Source: Amaurobius ferox
Lineage: Eukaryota; Arthropoda; Arachnida; Araneae; Amaurobiidae
Length of the DNA stretch: 64,000 bases
Direction: 5' to 3'
NCBI GenBank assembly: GCA_951213105.1
Contig: OX578144.1
Span: 86,999,015 to 87,063,014 of the forward strand
Both the position numbers and the translations under genes were made by a program. Below the pieces are notes generated by a model. The model was not told where the DNA came from. It worked only from the letters and a program-made list of their open reading frames with translations, and searched no databases. This document shows positions 28,269 through 40,649 of this stretch, piece after piece (position 1 is the stretch's first letter; each line of letters starts with the position of its first letter).

Positions 28269-28850
28269 ATTACTTCCTTTACAATACATGGTATTGTATA
28301 AAGTACTCGAGTCATATCGAAAATGACAACTATATTGTTTTGAGTTGTGCAATGTATGTACGTCTAGCTCAACTGCCCAACAGAATTCCACACAATTTGT
28401 AGGGCACATCACTTATGGGTTATCCTGGTGCTGATTAAATTTTGATACTATTCCAAAAAGTAATATCTTGCTAAAAGGCCAGCAAAAATCGTCAAAATCT
28501 GCAATACAAAACTAAATATGCTTAGTCGTATTGATTCAACGGTTGTTTCGAGTTCAATTTCTGAAGGCAGAAATAATAAATCCAAGCTTATTTCTCTAGA
28601 ACCAAATGTTTTCGAGATATTTAAATGTTTTTATAATGCTTGCAGTCTGGTGACGTTTCGTTATGCGACAGGTTGCCGGATGAATAAGAAAATGTTTGAA
28701 ATTTGTGCATTGAATATAATTTCAAATTAATATTCGTGTTATTTTGTGCATTTAAACTCAACTTGATGGATGACGAGTAAAGTGAAGAAAAAGTGAATTT
28801 GAGCCTGTAGGTAAAGTTATGTGTTGCCCACATCACATTTGAGGGTTTTT
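28269..28850 (+). repeat. Dispersed repeat R1, long-unit member
   Basis: Palindromic head at 28269 and CCCACATCACATTTGAGGG end near 28845. About 80 bp is missing near 28327, including the 11-bp stem seen at 1301-1326. Variants GATACTATTCC and CTTAGTCGTATTG are shared with copy 1. Confidence 0.75.
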
Positions 28851-29826
28851 TTCGGCTTCTTAAGTAGTTGTTTTTGAAATAATTTTGAAAATGAAACAAT
28901 ATCAGTTATAAGTTGATTAAATCGAACAATTTATGGAATAGGTGGCTGCATGTTGAAGGAATAGCAGGTCGTCTGTTCAGAAATTTAACTTCGAACTGAT
29001 ATCTGAAGAAACTTCTTCAGATCTAGTGAATATAATTTCTCAACATCGTACAGGCATATCGTACTCAATATCGTAAATCAACGTCTGGGCAGCCGAAGAT
29101 CGCTGATTTGATTCGCTGCTGGTGCATAATTTTACAACCTCTATTGTAATTTACGTATTAAAATTCTCCATGTAGGTTATCAATAACAAAACAAAAATTC
29201 ACTTATTCGAAAGCTTAAACCGGAATTTTATACAATCATCGTTCTATTTTATATTTCTTCACATCGAAATAAAACGACAGAGGTCATTCTAAATTGAGAT
29301 TTTCTCCTATGCAATATATCTCTGTAAGATATCTGTCTACAAATAAATAAATGGGAGACAAGAAAATATCTCCTTTGAGATGTATTGTGATGTGGAGATT
29401 GCAATTTTTCATTCAGACGAAATTTCTCCCTGTCTCAAGCTATTTTATTAATATCTATGTTTATTTAGAATTCACTGAATCTTTGAAGAAGCTTTATATA
29501 GTTTTTATGCAAAGAAGTCGAATTTTATACAGGCAATAATATTTTCATGATATTTATGCAGCTTTATTTCACAAGAATATTTTTGATAGCTACATTAATA
29601 TCCATATATGTTTTAAAAGTTTCCAGGATCGCAGACGCTGAGTCAGCATGACTGATGCTAGAATAATGGAAATAAGACTCCGAAGATCTAAATGGCTTTG
29701 TATTTATTGATACTTAAATAAGTTCTTTCAGGAAAAACTGAAGACTTGATAGAAATGAAAAGTTAATTGCATAAATATTTCACTAGAAACATGTTCCTTA
29801 AACACCAAATACAAACGCAAAATCTT
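28851..29826. other. Long-unit interior, no recognised gene
   Basis: Colinear with 1902-2880; no gene was recognised. Confidence 0.4.
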
Positions 29827-29953
29827 ACAATTCCTAGGTAATGCAGCAACTAAACTATAGTAAATGTAACAAACATCGGGATACCACCACATATTAACCA
29901 AATTTTTTTCCAACTGATTTTGTTATATCGCCCTTAAAGATGCTTTTTTCTAA
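29827..29953. other. Private insertion in long unit (~127 bp)
   Basis: Copies 1 and 2 read AATCTTTAGCGG at this point. Here AATCTT and AGCGG are separated by about 127 bp starting ACAATTCCTAGG and ending TTTTTTCTAATT. No clear terminal repeat or target duplication is visible. Confidence 0.7.
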
Positions 29954-30244
29954 TTAGCGGTTTATAATATTTTTCATTAATGAGAAAATAATAGCGCGCA
30001 TTATTGTTAACTTGGCGACATTTACCAAAAGTCACCAAATTGGCGATGTTTCTTTAAATTTTTCGCTGAGTTCACCTAAGTGACATCATACAAAGCGCGA
30101 CAGCAACAGATATAGACTATTCTTATGTGCTATACGATGTAACTTTAAGTCCACAGGGTCTGTCTTCGTCCTGGTCCTTGTGATATACATAAGAAGACTT
30201 CGATCGCTTCGACTAATTCAAATTGCTGTTTTAAGAGGTTTATT

Positions 30245-30426
30245 TTAACCTTTTTCTTACGGGTGGGACAGCGTCCATCTCAAATGAAGAACCTCCTAAA
30301 AAGACAGGATTTGGCATACTTATCACAAACAGTTCGATCCACCTTTGCGAACATTGGCATCCAGGACGCCGATGGGAGGTTTTTCGTTTGGGATGGACGC
30401 TGTCCCACCCGTAAGAAAAAGGTTAA
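30245..30426. repeat. Fold-back element, 53-bp arms
   Basis: The left arm (30245-30297) and right arm (30374-30426) are inverted copies containing GGGTGGGACAGCGTCCAT and ATGGACGCTGTCCCACCC, with a 76-bp loop. The 11-mer ACATTGGCATC occurs at 30351 and again at 30426. Copies 1 and 2 have one ACATTGGCATC and only the left arm. The right arm was therefore either lost there between direct repeats or gained here by template switching. Confidence 0.85.
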
Positions 30427-31909
30427 CATTGGCATCAAGTCTTTGAGGTTTACGGATACGGTTTACATTTGCAGTTAAGTTGTTATTTTGTAAATTGGGT
30501 TAAGATTTTAAGACTTTCGTTTAACTTTAAGTCTATGAGAAACGATCATATTCCGGATCTAGTAGACTTCACATATACGATTGATAGGTGACTTTTAAAC
30601 GGTAACATCCTTTCTGAACCATGATTAATATATAAGCTCGGCGTTCATAATTGGTTCATAGGTCTACAAGAAGTTAGGAGAGTACAAATGGTTTAGATTG
30701 ACGGTAAAGAAGGCTTCGTTTGATTCGCTATTTTGCCTAAAAGTAACCAAGTTGGTTGCATTATATCAAGTTTGTATACAATTATCAGAATATTTATTTG
30801 AAAGGAGTTACTGAAATTCTCACAAAACTGACACAGCTGCTAAAATTCAGTAACAGGGTTTTTTACATGTTATAGAAAGTTTAATGTATTTGTTGCTTCC
30901 AGACCGTTTTAACCATAATTAAAGATAACAAGTAGATGATATTTCACTAATTTTTTGGCATATCTTTACAATTTCGTCTCCAATTAATTATCTGCATATA
31001 CGTTAAATTTGCACTTCATTGAATATATATGATTAAATACCGATAATTTGTAGACTATGCTATTAGACGTCAGACTTCCCAAGCCTGTGCGATATCTAAA
31101 ACATTACTAAGTACACTGCCCAAGTCAAAATGTTCAGCTTTCATAAGCTATCTTTTACCAACAATGCCTTGCTATCTTATAAACAATGCCTTGTTATGCT
31201 ACATACCTTAATTGCAATATATTTAGCTGCATTAACTCTGTGGCTGCACGAGTTGTGCTTTGAGAAAAATCAACAGTCCTATAATGATACGAACAGTCCT
31301 ATAATAATATGGCCTTTAAGTTCTGTGCGTCTGACAGTTAACAAAATCTAAAAATAATAACTTTAATTTTCGCTGCAGAGGGACCCAGGATAAATAGATC
31401 TCAGTAACAAAATCTAATTTGCACAATATGTATGAAAACAAGTCCCTAAAGATTGAGTTTCTAGATAAAATTTCCCACATGAATTGAAACATCCACTTTT
31501 CTTGAACATTTTATCAAAAATGGTATTTTGTAAATGCATTAAAGCATTCTATCTTCTTCGATTAAACGTGAAATACATTTACATTTGCATTACTATAGTA
31601 TTTGATTACATGATCCCAATACTAGGAAAACATCTATGTCAAATTTACTTATTACGACATTCCATTTCTTTATATTCAGACGAAAATTACGACAGATATA
31701 TGTAATTGAGTTCCTTCTTGTATGGTAGAAAAACATTTCTATGTAATGCATCCCCTTAACAATAAATAGATGCGACATAATGAAATATGTCTAATAGATT
31801 ATATAGAAATATAATATGATTATGTTTTTATACTTCAAAATGTACTAAGGATTACTCGGGATTTAAAGCAGGAATAAATTTAATTTTTCCATTATGTTTA
31901 CAAAAGAAA
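30427..31909. other. Long-unit interior, no recognised gene
   Basis: Colinear with 3290-4779. Only short open frames are present. Confidence 0.4.
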
Positions 31910-33020
31910 TAGATGCCCACAGTGCAAGCAATTGTCCCCCGTGCTTGGAGAGTCGCGTCGGCTGTCCCCGCATGTTAAGCGGCGACAATAAGTCCTAAAT
32001 AAAAGCTTAAATACTCTTCAGCCCATTTCGCAAGCTAGCAATATGCCTTGATCCTACGCTGGGCACATCGAGTGATATGCCCTAACACGACTATGTATTA
32101 CGTCTTAAATAGTCTGCCCCGTATAATACATCCTGAATAAGCCTAAGTCCTAATTCTGATACGCTTAAAATTTACTTTTGTAATACTGCGTGGGTACAGT
32201 ACTTCCTAAATTATTTGTTCTGATAGGTTTAAATTCAGACTTTGTCCTCTGCATGGTTGCAATACGTCTAAAATAATATATTTTGATATACTCTAAATAA
32301 GATCATTAATACGTCCTAAGTAAACTCCCTTGATACGCTTAAATACTCTGCTTCAATATGCCCTAAATAACTTCTTTTGATATTTTGCACTTAATATGCG
32401 CTAAGTTTCGCTGAAATTAGAATGTACGTTTTCTAAATGAAAACATACTAAACAATCCTAAAAATGACATGGGCGTCGCGTCCATTTTCTCCCTTATCAT
32501 TAAATTACCATTAGCGCACTAAAATCTCAAACGAATGTTCAACGTTCTCAACAATTGTTTAAAATTCTATCTGTCTGTTTGTCTATGAGACCCCCCCCCC
32601 ATTTCCCGTTATCAATGATCACTATGGAACCTCTTGTTTCTTCGGAATCGGGGAGAAAATGCTGCGATAGGAACTTCAGTTTCAGATTTACGACTATGTA
32701 TTACGTCTTAAATACTCTGTCCCCGTGAAATACATCCTAAGTAAGCCTTATTCCTAATTTTGATACGCTTATAATTTACTTTTGTAATACTACATGGGTA
32801 TAATACTTTCTAAATTATTTGCTCTGATAGTTTTAAATTCAGATTTTGCCCTCTGCATGGTTGTAATACGTCTTAAATAATCTCTTTTGATATGCCCTAA
32901 ATAAGCTCTTTGATACGCTCTAAATAAACTCCCCTTGATACGCTTAAATACTCTGCTTCGATATGCCCTAAATAACTTCTTTTGATATTCTCTAAATATT
33001 CACTTATTTAGCTAAGTTTC
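31910..33020 (+). repeat. Degenerate minisatellite, long unit
   Basis: CTAAATAA-rich words as in copies 1 and 2. The anchor CGACTATGTATTACGTC occurs at 32088 and 32691, a 603-bp higher period. Only one of the two left-hand subblocks of copy 2 is present. Confidence 0.75.
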
Positions 33021-33679
33021 GATGAAATTTAAAATGTATGTTTTCTAAATGAAAAACATACTCGCAATCCTAAAAATTCCATGGGCGTCATGTCCAGTTT
33101 GTTCTCTTATCATTAAATTACCATTAGAACACCAAAATCTCAAACGAACGTTAAATGCTCTCAAACACCTAATCCCCCACCCCCACCCCCTCGCCTTCCC
33201 GTTATCAATGATCATTATAGAACCTCTTGTTTCGTCGGAATCGGAAATAAAAGGCTGCGATCGGCACTTGACTTTTAGATCTTTGAAAATTTATGAGAAG
33301 TTTCACAATAATATTAAAAAAAAATATCAAAAACAGAGTCATGAAAACAAAATATTATTAATCGACGATATCACACAATTTTTATGCACAAATTTGGAAT
33401 TGTGCGACGTTTTAAATTTTGGGTGTTACACTAAACAAACGCATGATTATACACTTTATAATCTTTGTGAACGCTAAGGAACTCGCTTGTGCGAAAATCG
33501 CTCAAGATGGCGCTTCAAAATTCAGTTACTAAAAGGTATATTTGAATTTGCAAATAATCTCGACGAAGTATTTTCTCTCAGGAGTCAAGTACCGCTATAA
33601 CAATTTTCATGATCTCACAGCGCTTAGATCATTCACTACAGACAACACAAACAGATACACAAACATACATGTTCCCTTA
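33021..33679. other. Interval between minisatellite and R3, long unit
   Basis: Colinear with 5301-5964. A + open frame of about 140 codons (33049-33477) exists here but is broken in the other two units and matches nothing I recognise, so it is not called as a gene. Confidence 0.4.
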
Positions 33680-34555
33680 TTATAAACACTTTACAAAAAA
33701 GTTGAAAAGTGTTTATGACTTTGTTCATTCTGTCTGTCTGTATGTATGTATGTCTGTCCGTTAGCACGATAACTGCCGTAAAAATGATTATCAAAATGAA
33801 ATTTTTGTATGTTGTTCAGACGGGGTATGGGACCTATGGGAATATAAATGTATAATATCACCCAATTAGTTTTGGATTGAATCCGGGTTGAAAAAATGAA
33901 GTACATTGAACCCTATGGGACATAATTTTTCAAACATTTTTAAGCAGATTTAAAATTTACAAATTGCTTCGAAAGAAAAAAAAATTCAGCGAAATATATT
34001 TAGTAGTTTTTAAAATTAAAATTAAAATATTAATTACACATGTAAGATGACGCGATCACGTTACCATTACACGAAGATATCACGTGACCCACTTCAAAAT
34101 AAAACATGGCATTCATCTTGTGTCAAAATCGTGATTTTTAGAGCTCTTTCTTATTCATATTTAGTGTTAATATTCATTGATTTTACAAAGAGAAGGACGA
34201 TTTTTTCGATGAAACTTTAGGCATATATTTTGATTACTTGTACCTCCATGGTCTTAAGTTTTTAAATAAAATAAATTATTATAGTATTGTGATGAATGAA
34301 ATGAACTAAAAAATGTTTTTGAATGAAATGTTGCTCTTGTAGAGAGAGCCTGCCGTGCTATATTTCGGTGACTTCATTTTAATGAAGTTCATTAGATTTC
34401 GATGAAGTTTTCAAATATAATAAATGAATGTAGTATTATGATAATTTTAAAAATATTAACGAGGAATATATCGCATTTTAGAGATGTTTAAATAAAATTG
34501 TATTGAATTTGGAGAGTGTTTGAGATAATCAATGCTTTATGCATGATTGATCTTT
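33680..34555 (+). repeat. Dispersed repeat R3, complete member
   Basis: This is the reference member. It starts with the AAACACTTT/AAAAGTGTTT stem (33681-33716), then CTGT/ATGT words, TTAGCACGATAACTGCC, CACGTGACCC and GAGATGTTTAAATAAAA, and ends AATCAATGCTTTATGCATGA. Copies 1 and 2 are cut at the equivalent of 34514. Confidence 0.8.
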
Positions 34556-35157
34556 CTTGTTCATGTTCGATTTCTTTATAAATGATTGTAAAAACTTCAA
34601 AGTCCAAACTTTAACTAAATTTAATAATATTTAATGCAAGTCAGTGATGAAATTAATTTCCAAAATATATGTAATTTCATATTTTATATAAGTTATACAC
34701 AGATAGACATTTCATGTATTATTATATATCCAGAAAACATGCAATGTTTCTGAATCTATGCTGTTAATGTTTACTTCTGTAAATGGCTGTACATTTCGAA
34801 GCCCGTTTTTGAATTACATTCAAATTTATTTGAAGAAAATCCGCGGTAAAACAATTTTCTGAAATATTTATAATTTCATATTTTCATGTGTCTGTGACGG
34901 CTTAAATAGACTTTAATTTAGGTCAAATAGTTTCAGTTTGGTCGACATAGTTTTGCTCTTATTTGGGCGTTTAGGTCCAAACTTTTTTGAGAAATTAGTT
35001 GAAATAATTTCCTAAACGTACGCATAATAATTTATCTGCATTTACGATTTATTTCACGTTGTGAAACAGTTTATTATTAGTTATTTAGCTTTATACTTTC
35101 ATAGTTATTTTATGAAAATATCATAAAAATTTTACAGTTATTCTTATTTTTAGCTTT
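34556..35157. other. Core start, nothing recognised
   Basis: AT-rich, no open frame or motif of note. Confidence 0.4.
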
Positions 35158-36092
35158 ATTACTTTCCTTACATACAATATTGTTGTATAAGGAAAGTATT
35201 GTGACGGGGTCGAAAATTCGAATTCGAGTTCCCGACGGGAGAGCATGTTTGAAGCATCCTTGATCACAAATCGAACATTTTGAGGTGATGTCCGCGTGTG
35301 TGTGTGTGTGTGTCACTGAGTCTGTGGAGACGATAACTGACGAACAAATGGACCGATTTGAACGAAATTTGGTACGAAAATTACAATTCGTGAATACTGG
35401 AAGCCTATTGTTTTTATACGCAATCGAATGTTCAGAACCTCCTTAAATTTATTTTGAAAAAATCATAAAAAAAATCAAAACATCTAATACAGTTTCGCAA
35501 ATAGACATTTCTTATATAATTTTTCATCAAAAAACGAATAACATAAATTTTAGAACTCTAGTATGAACCGTTCTCGAGATATTCCCCATTCTTCAAAAAA
35601 ATTATCAAAAAATTATATAAAATAAAAAAAAATATTTCCTATTAAGAAACATGTTCACTTTTCATATGTAATATTATGCAATAAATTGGGTGACATCATT
35701 CTCATGGATCTAACGCTTTCCATTCATGAAAAAAATACTTTGTGTAATACTTTTGTATTTGAACGCCAATAGTCATTTATCTGCTGTAAGAATAAATAAT
35801 GTTTCCGTCCATAACGCTTGGCGAGATTTTGGCGACAAATTTTGCGGAATTTCGCCAACTTGGAGACTTTTTTAAATGTTACCAAATCAAAGAAAATGGA
35901 TAAAAATGACGCTAATTCAATGAAAATAACGACTATATATCGAAAATTCAATATCTTGGAAAAAATCTACTAAAAGAAATCTACTATAAGTATCTACTAT
36001 AGGAATAACCTATTTTGTTTTTACTGTAAAAGTAGTAAATTCATTGCATTATATAAGGAACGCCATGTGCTGCCCTCATCAGATTTTTTCTA
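35158..36092 (+). repeat. Dispersed repeat R1, core member 1
   Basis: The head is a near-perfect stem: ACTTTCCTTACATACAA (35161-35177) pairs with TTGTATAAGGAAAGT (35183-35197). It is followed by GACGGGGTCGAAAATTCG, a (GT)n run at about 35294-35311 and GATAACTGACGAAC. GGCGACA/TCGCCAA words lie near 35830, and the end is GTGCTGCCCTCATCAGATTT. Confidence 0.85.
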
Positions 36093-36225
36093 TTTGTATT
36101 AATAGTTCGAAAGCAAATTATTGTGTATATATGTAGCTAAAGGATAAATGTATTTGCTCCTTAAGTGCGTTGAAGCAATGACTTCCTTTTGAAGAGACCA
36201 TTTCGACTGTAAAAGCTTGCATTTC

Positions 36226-36306
36226 CGTCCCAGTAGCTCATTTGGGAGAGAGAGTCGTCTTTGGAGGAAAGAGTCGTCTGCGGTTCGAGACCCAGCTTCA
36301 GCACCA
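36226..36306 (+). repeat. tRNA-derived SINE-like head
   Basis: A box-A-like TAGCTCATTTGG (36234-36245) and a box-B-like GGTTCGAGACC (36282-36292) stand 48 bp apart, as in an internal RNA polymerase III promoter. The word AGTCGTCT is repeated between them. Acceptor-stem pairing fails, so this is not a working tRNA; a SINE head or tRNA relic fits. Confidence 0.5.
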
Positions 36307-37192
36307 AAGTTCTTCACACTTTCCTTAAAAGGAATATCCGCTCCGTTTTTCCACATAATACAGAACAAAACGAAAGATGAATAATTTGAAGAACAAACGG
36401 AATAGGAGAACTAAATTGAATTAAAACATAACAATCAGAGTGAAACGAAACTTACCATGATGCGATCGAACGGAACGGAAACAGCTAAGAGTGATACAGC
36501 TTCAAAGGTGGAACGTGTACCAACGGAGACGGTAATTTGGAATAAAGACGCAAAATGCGATCATGGATGTGGAGGGGAAAGTGTAACTCGTGGAAAAAGT
36601 TACAGAATATGAGGAAGTTTGTCAGGTACCAAAGAAGCGGAATAAGAAAAGACAGATAAATTGGGATGGCAAAGATGTGAAACGTGATGGAGTTGAACAG
36701 ATTAACTTGTGGGATACAGTAATAGCGAAATTGCAAAATAAAGAGTAAAGCAAAATCTTATCAGAATACTCTAAAAATGGAGATGAAATGGGGCAGAGAA
36801 GTACAATGAGGATGGAATGCAACGAAAAAAAACACGTAAAATTAGAACTTCGCACCTTCAGATAAACCCTTCTTCCCTTTTCTAGCCTTGGGACTTATAA
36901 TTCTTCACTATTCTCTCCTTTGGATAAATAGGAGCAAGAATCGAATCCGATTTTTTAAAGTCATGTGTATACATAATCTCATGGGATCGGTATTCGAATC
37001 AAACTAGTTATCCAGGCCAAAGTTGAACTCGTATGCATAAAAATAACAGTGAATCTCAAAGATAACTCAATACAGTCCAATACATGAGCTGCAATTATCG
37101 TCTGTAAAAAGATCCTTTTGTAAAATCATTTATTTAACAGGAAAATAGTCTGCTTCTTAAGTTGGAAGCGACAAGATGGCTTCAGCCAAGTT
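36307..37192. other. Purine-rich interval with coding-like patch
   Basis: Between about 36380 and 36840 the + strand is rich in purines. One frame, 36587-36748, is open to a stop and reads lysine-rich (VCQVPKKRNKKRQINWDG). The frame just upstream reads ETAKSDTASKVERVP. No family was recognised. Confidence 0.35.
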
Positions 37193-38152
37193 ATTACTTT
37201 CCTTATATACATAATGTTTAAGGAAAGTATTGTGACGGGGTCGAAAATTCGAATTCCAGTTTTCGACGGGAGCGCACGTTTCAAGCATCCCTGATCACGA
37301 ATCAAATATTTTTGAAGTGATATCTGTGTGTGTGTGTGCGTATGTGTGTGTGTGTGTGTAAAAGTATGTGTGTGTGTGTGTGTCAGTGAGCCTGTGGAGA
37401 CGATAACTGACGAACGAATGGAACGATTCGAACGAAATTTGGTACAAAAATCACAATCTATAAATACTGGAAGTCTGTTGTTTTTCTACGCAATCGAATG
37501 TTCAGAACCCCCCTAAATTTTCGAGTGAAATTTTGAAATAATCGTCAAAAAATCAAAACCGCCAATAAAGTTACTCAAATAGACATTTCTTATGTAAATT
37601 TTCATTAGAAAACGATTGACATAAATTTTAGAACGTTAACATGAACCGTTCTCGAGATATTGCACATTTCTAAAAAAATTATCAAAAATTTATGTAAAAT
37701 GAAAAAAAATAATATTTCCTATTGAGAACCATGTTCACTTTTCATATGTAATGCCATGCGATAAATTGGGTGACATCATTCTCGTGGATCTAGCTCGTTT
37801 CATTCATGAAAAATATACTTTGAGTAATACTTTTGTATTTGAGCGTCAATAGTCATGTATCTGCTGTTAGATAATTTCTCCGTCCATAACGCTTGGCTAG
37901 ATTTTGGCGACGAATTTGGCGGAATGTCGCCAACTTGGCGACATAATTAATTGTTGCCAAATTAACAAAAATTTCGCCAAATTGATAAAAATGACGCTAA
38001 ATCAATGAAAATGACGACTAATTGAAGAAAATTCAATATCTTGGAAAGAATATAAGTATCTACTATAAGAATGACATTTTTTTAAACTGTAAAAGTAGTA
38101 AATTCATTGCATTATAAAAGGAAAGTCATGTGTTTCTCACATCAGATTTTTT
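37193..38152 (+). repeat. Dispersed repeat R1, core member 2
   Basis: Head stem ACTTTCCTTA/TTAAGGAAAGT at 37196-37228, GACGGGGTCGAAAATTCG, a long (TG)n run at about 37325-37383, GATAACTGACGAACGAATGG and CGTTCTCGAGATATT, ending CTCACATCAGATTTTTTC. Confidence 0.85.
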
Positions 38153-39413
38153 CTGCCTGAGACGGAAATGAAGCTAATCCGATAATTTTCTATGAGCCAG
38201 ATGACATGTCGAATGGTCAAAGATAGTTTAAGTTTTAGACAAAACTGAATATGCCTGGAATTACGACTTGTCTCGAATCGTGCATTTCATATTGTTTGTG
38301 AAACCAGAAAAGCAGGCATGTGCATTCGTCACAACTTACCACTCTAGTTGTGTATTATTAAACATTATTTATTTGAAATTGAACTGCATGCAGATAAGCT
38401 TATTACGTTCGTTCAGATAAGACTTTCTTCATTTAATTTTCAGGTTAAGAATCATTTCAGAAATGATGCTATTGATAACTTATAGAATGAAGTTTCATTT
38501 TTTGACCATTGGGATGTATACAAATCTTACAAACTGAACTTTTCTCTTCCAAACATATCAAATATTAATATCCACTTCTTTATCATTCCACATGGTCGCA
38601 AAACGAATCAAATCATAAAAAATTGACTGGTCGGAAACAGACTAAAACAAAATAATTCGTCTCTGACGTTTTCATCCTGAGACAAGTCGCCGCTGTCAGT
38701 AACGTCTCTTCAGGTATGCGGCCAGGATTACTAAGGAACTGCATATATTTATTCTATAAGTCTATTCCGTAATTCCACTTTGTCCTCTTGACTATAAATT
38801 GACGTACTTAATGACATTATTAGTAAAACCTTATTTCCTAATCGGTTGCTAACATTTCAAAACGTAAAATTACAATAATGTTGAGTGTTTTGAATCTCTA
38901 GGATTTATATCTTTATCAACTGTTGTATATATTACGATAAATATTCCTTTTTTCCATAGAATTTCCAAGCTTCATATTTTCAAAAAATATTTTTTTTGCA
39001 ATGTGAAAAATCACCGAATGGAAATTTATGGCATATCCTATTGTTTGTTCTAAATGTTCTATTTCGGTATGTCACTAGCAAACATTTGAATTGGAGAATT
39101 TTTTCACTACTTTGATTGCATTCGTTTAAGCAGCAGGCGACTAAATTATCATTGTCTGCTATAAGTAAGCTAGCAGGCGCATAATTGTGTTCATTTGCTT
39201 AAAAAATGCGATTGCGAAATGAAAAAAAGTGATTGCTAAACTAAGTGACACTAGCCTGCAGATAATATCCTGAAAATAATATGCTATCAAAAATGCAATA
39301 ATCAAGTAAAATTAATTTTGAACAAATTAGGAATTTGTACTACCAAAAGGAAGAAAACAAATTAATCTATTAGAATACACAATTTAAGAAGATGCAGTTC
39401 AGCTATAGCATTT
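38153..39413. other. Core interval, nothing recognised
   Basis: No protein domain, repeat head or RNA was recognised over 1.26 kb. Confidence 0.4.
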
Positions 39414-40199
39414 TTACTTTCCCTGCAATACATGGTAATGTATAGGGAAATTATTGGAATCATGCCGAAAATCGCAACTCGAGTTTTCGACGGATCTACA
39501 CATGTCGAGACATACGAGAAAACTATTTTTTGCGTAACGTCTTTGTGTGCGTCTGAGTGCCTGTCTATGTGTCTGTGTGTCAGTGTGTCTGTGTATCTGT
39601 CTGTGCAGATTTTGTATCCACTCTAACTAAAATGTAATTGACCGAATTTCATAAAATTTGGTATGTAAGTCACTTGTGAGCGAATCTGGTGCTGATTAGT
39701 TTTGGGCACAATTCGAGATAAAAGAACCCGACTTTTTATGCGAAATGGCCCACTCTAGTTTGTTTCCTCTCAAGCTGAGAAACTAATGGACCGAATTCCT
39801 CAAAATTTGGTAGATAAATCACTTGTTGGACACCCTGGTGCTGATTAGATTTTGGTATGATTCGGAAAAAATAACCTGCCTTTTTTGCCAAATGGCCTGC
39901 AAAAATTTCCAAAATCTAAAATAAAAAAACTACGTATGCTCAAATATATCCATCAAATGCTTGTTTAATACGTAATTTTTAACGAAGAAAAGAATAAGAC
40001 CAAACCCATTACACTAGGACTAGCCGTTCTCGAGATATTTTAGTTTTTTCGTATTTTCTGTACGCCACCTTTGAAAATAAGTCCAGTTAACAATAGAGAA
40101 CAAAAATTGAATTAAAAGTGAATTAAATGCAATTAAAATAAAGAGAACGTGAATATAAGTCTGCAGGGAAAGTCATGTGCTGCCCACATCAGATTTTTG
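39414..40199 (+). repeat. Dispersed repeat R1, core member 3
   Basis: Head ACTTTCCCTGCAATACAT, then ATGTATAGGGAAAT (39416-39451). A TGTCTGTGTGTC run lies near 39570, then ACCCTGGTGCTGATTAGATT and CCGTTCTCGAGATATTTTAG, ending GTGCTGCCCACATCAGATTT. This member links the unit-type R1 (GGTGCTGATTAAATTTT) with the other core members (CGTTCTCGAGATATT). Confidence 0.85.
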
Positions 40200-40649
40200 T
40201 TTTAATTATTGAGTAAAGCCACGAAGGGTGTTCCAAATTGAGATATATTTTGGATGGAGTTGCATTGTCTCTCTGTAATATATATTTGCTCCTAAATAAA
40301 TAAACCCGACGCAAGAAAGTCTCTTTCTCAGAATGTATTGAGATATATTAGGATCGGAATTTTGCATTCAGTAGAAATTCTTCTCTGTCATGATTTTAAT
40401 AATCTGTGATTATTTTAAGATGGCTTGGAAACGTCTAGTTCCATTATTTATAGTTTTTATTTGAAATATACTGCATAATATTTTTTTTTCAATTAATTTA
40501 TGATTTTGATATTATATTTGTGCAAAATATATGTTTATAAGCTGATTGTGTGGGCGTCTATTTACTCATGAACTTCAGTAACTGTCAACTTGTCAGCTAT
40601 CAACTGGAGTTTTTAAATTTGGGGCGGTAACGGCTGGGACGGACTGCTC
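40200..40649. other. Core interval, nothing recognised
   Basis: AT-rich, no feature supported. Confidence 0.4.

Noticed and set aside
33049..33477. 142-codon + frame, long for this window.
   Set aside because: Copies 1 and 2 have stops and frameshifts in the same segment, the start lies in minisatellite flank, and the protein resembles nothing known.
36226..36306. Functional tRNA gene.
   Set aside because: A and B boxes are each one mismatch off, an internal duplication disrupts the anticodon region and the acceptor stem does not pair.
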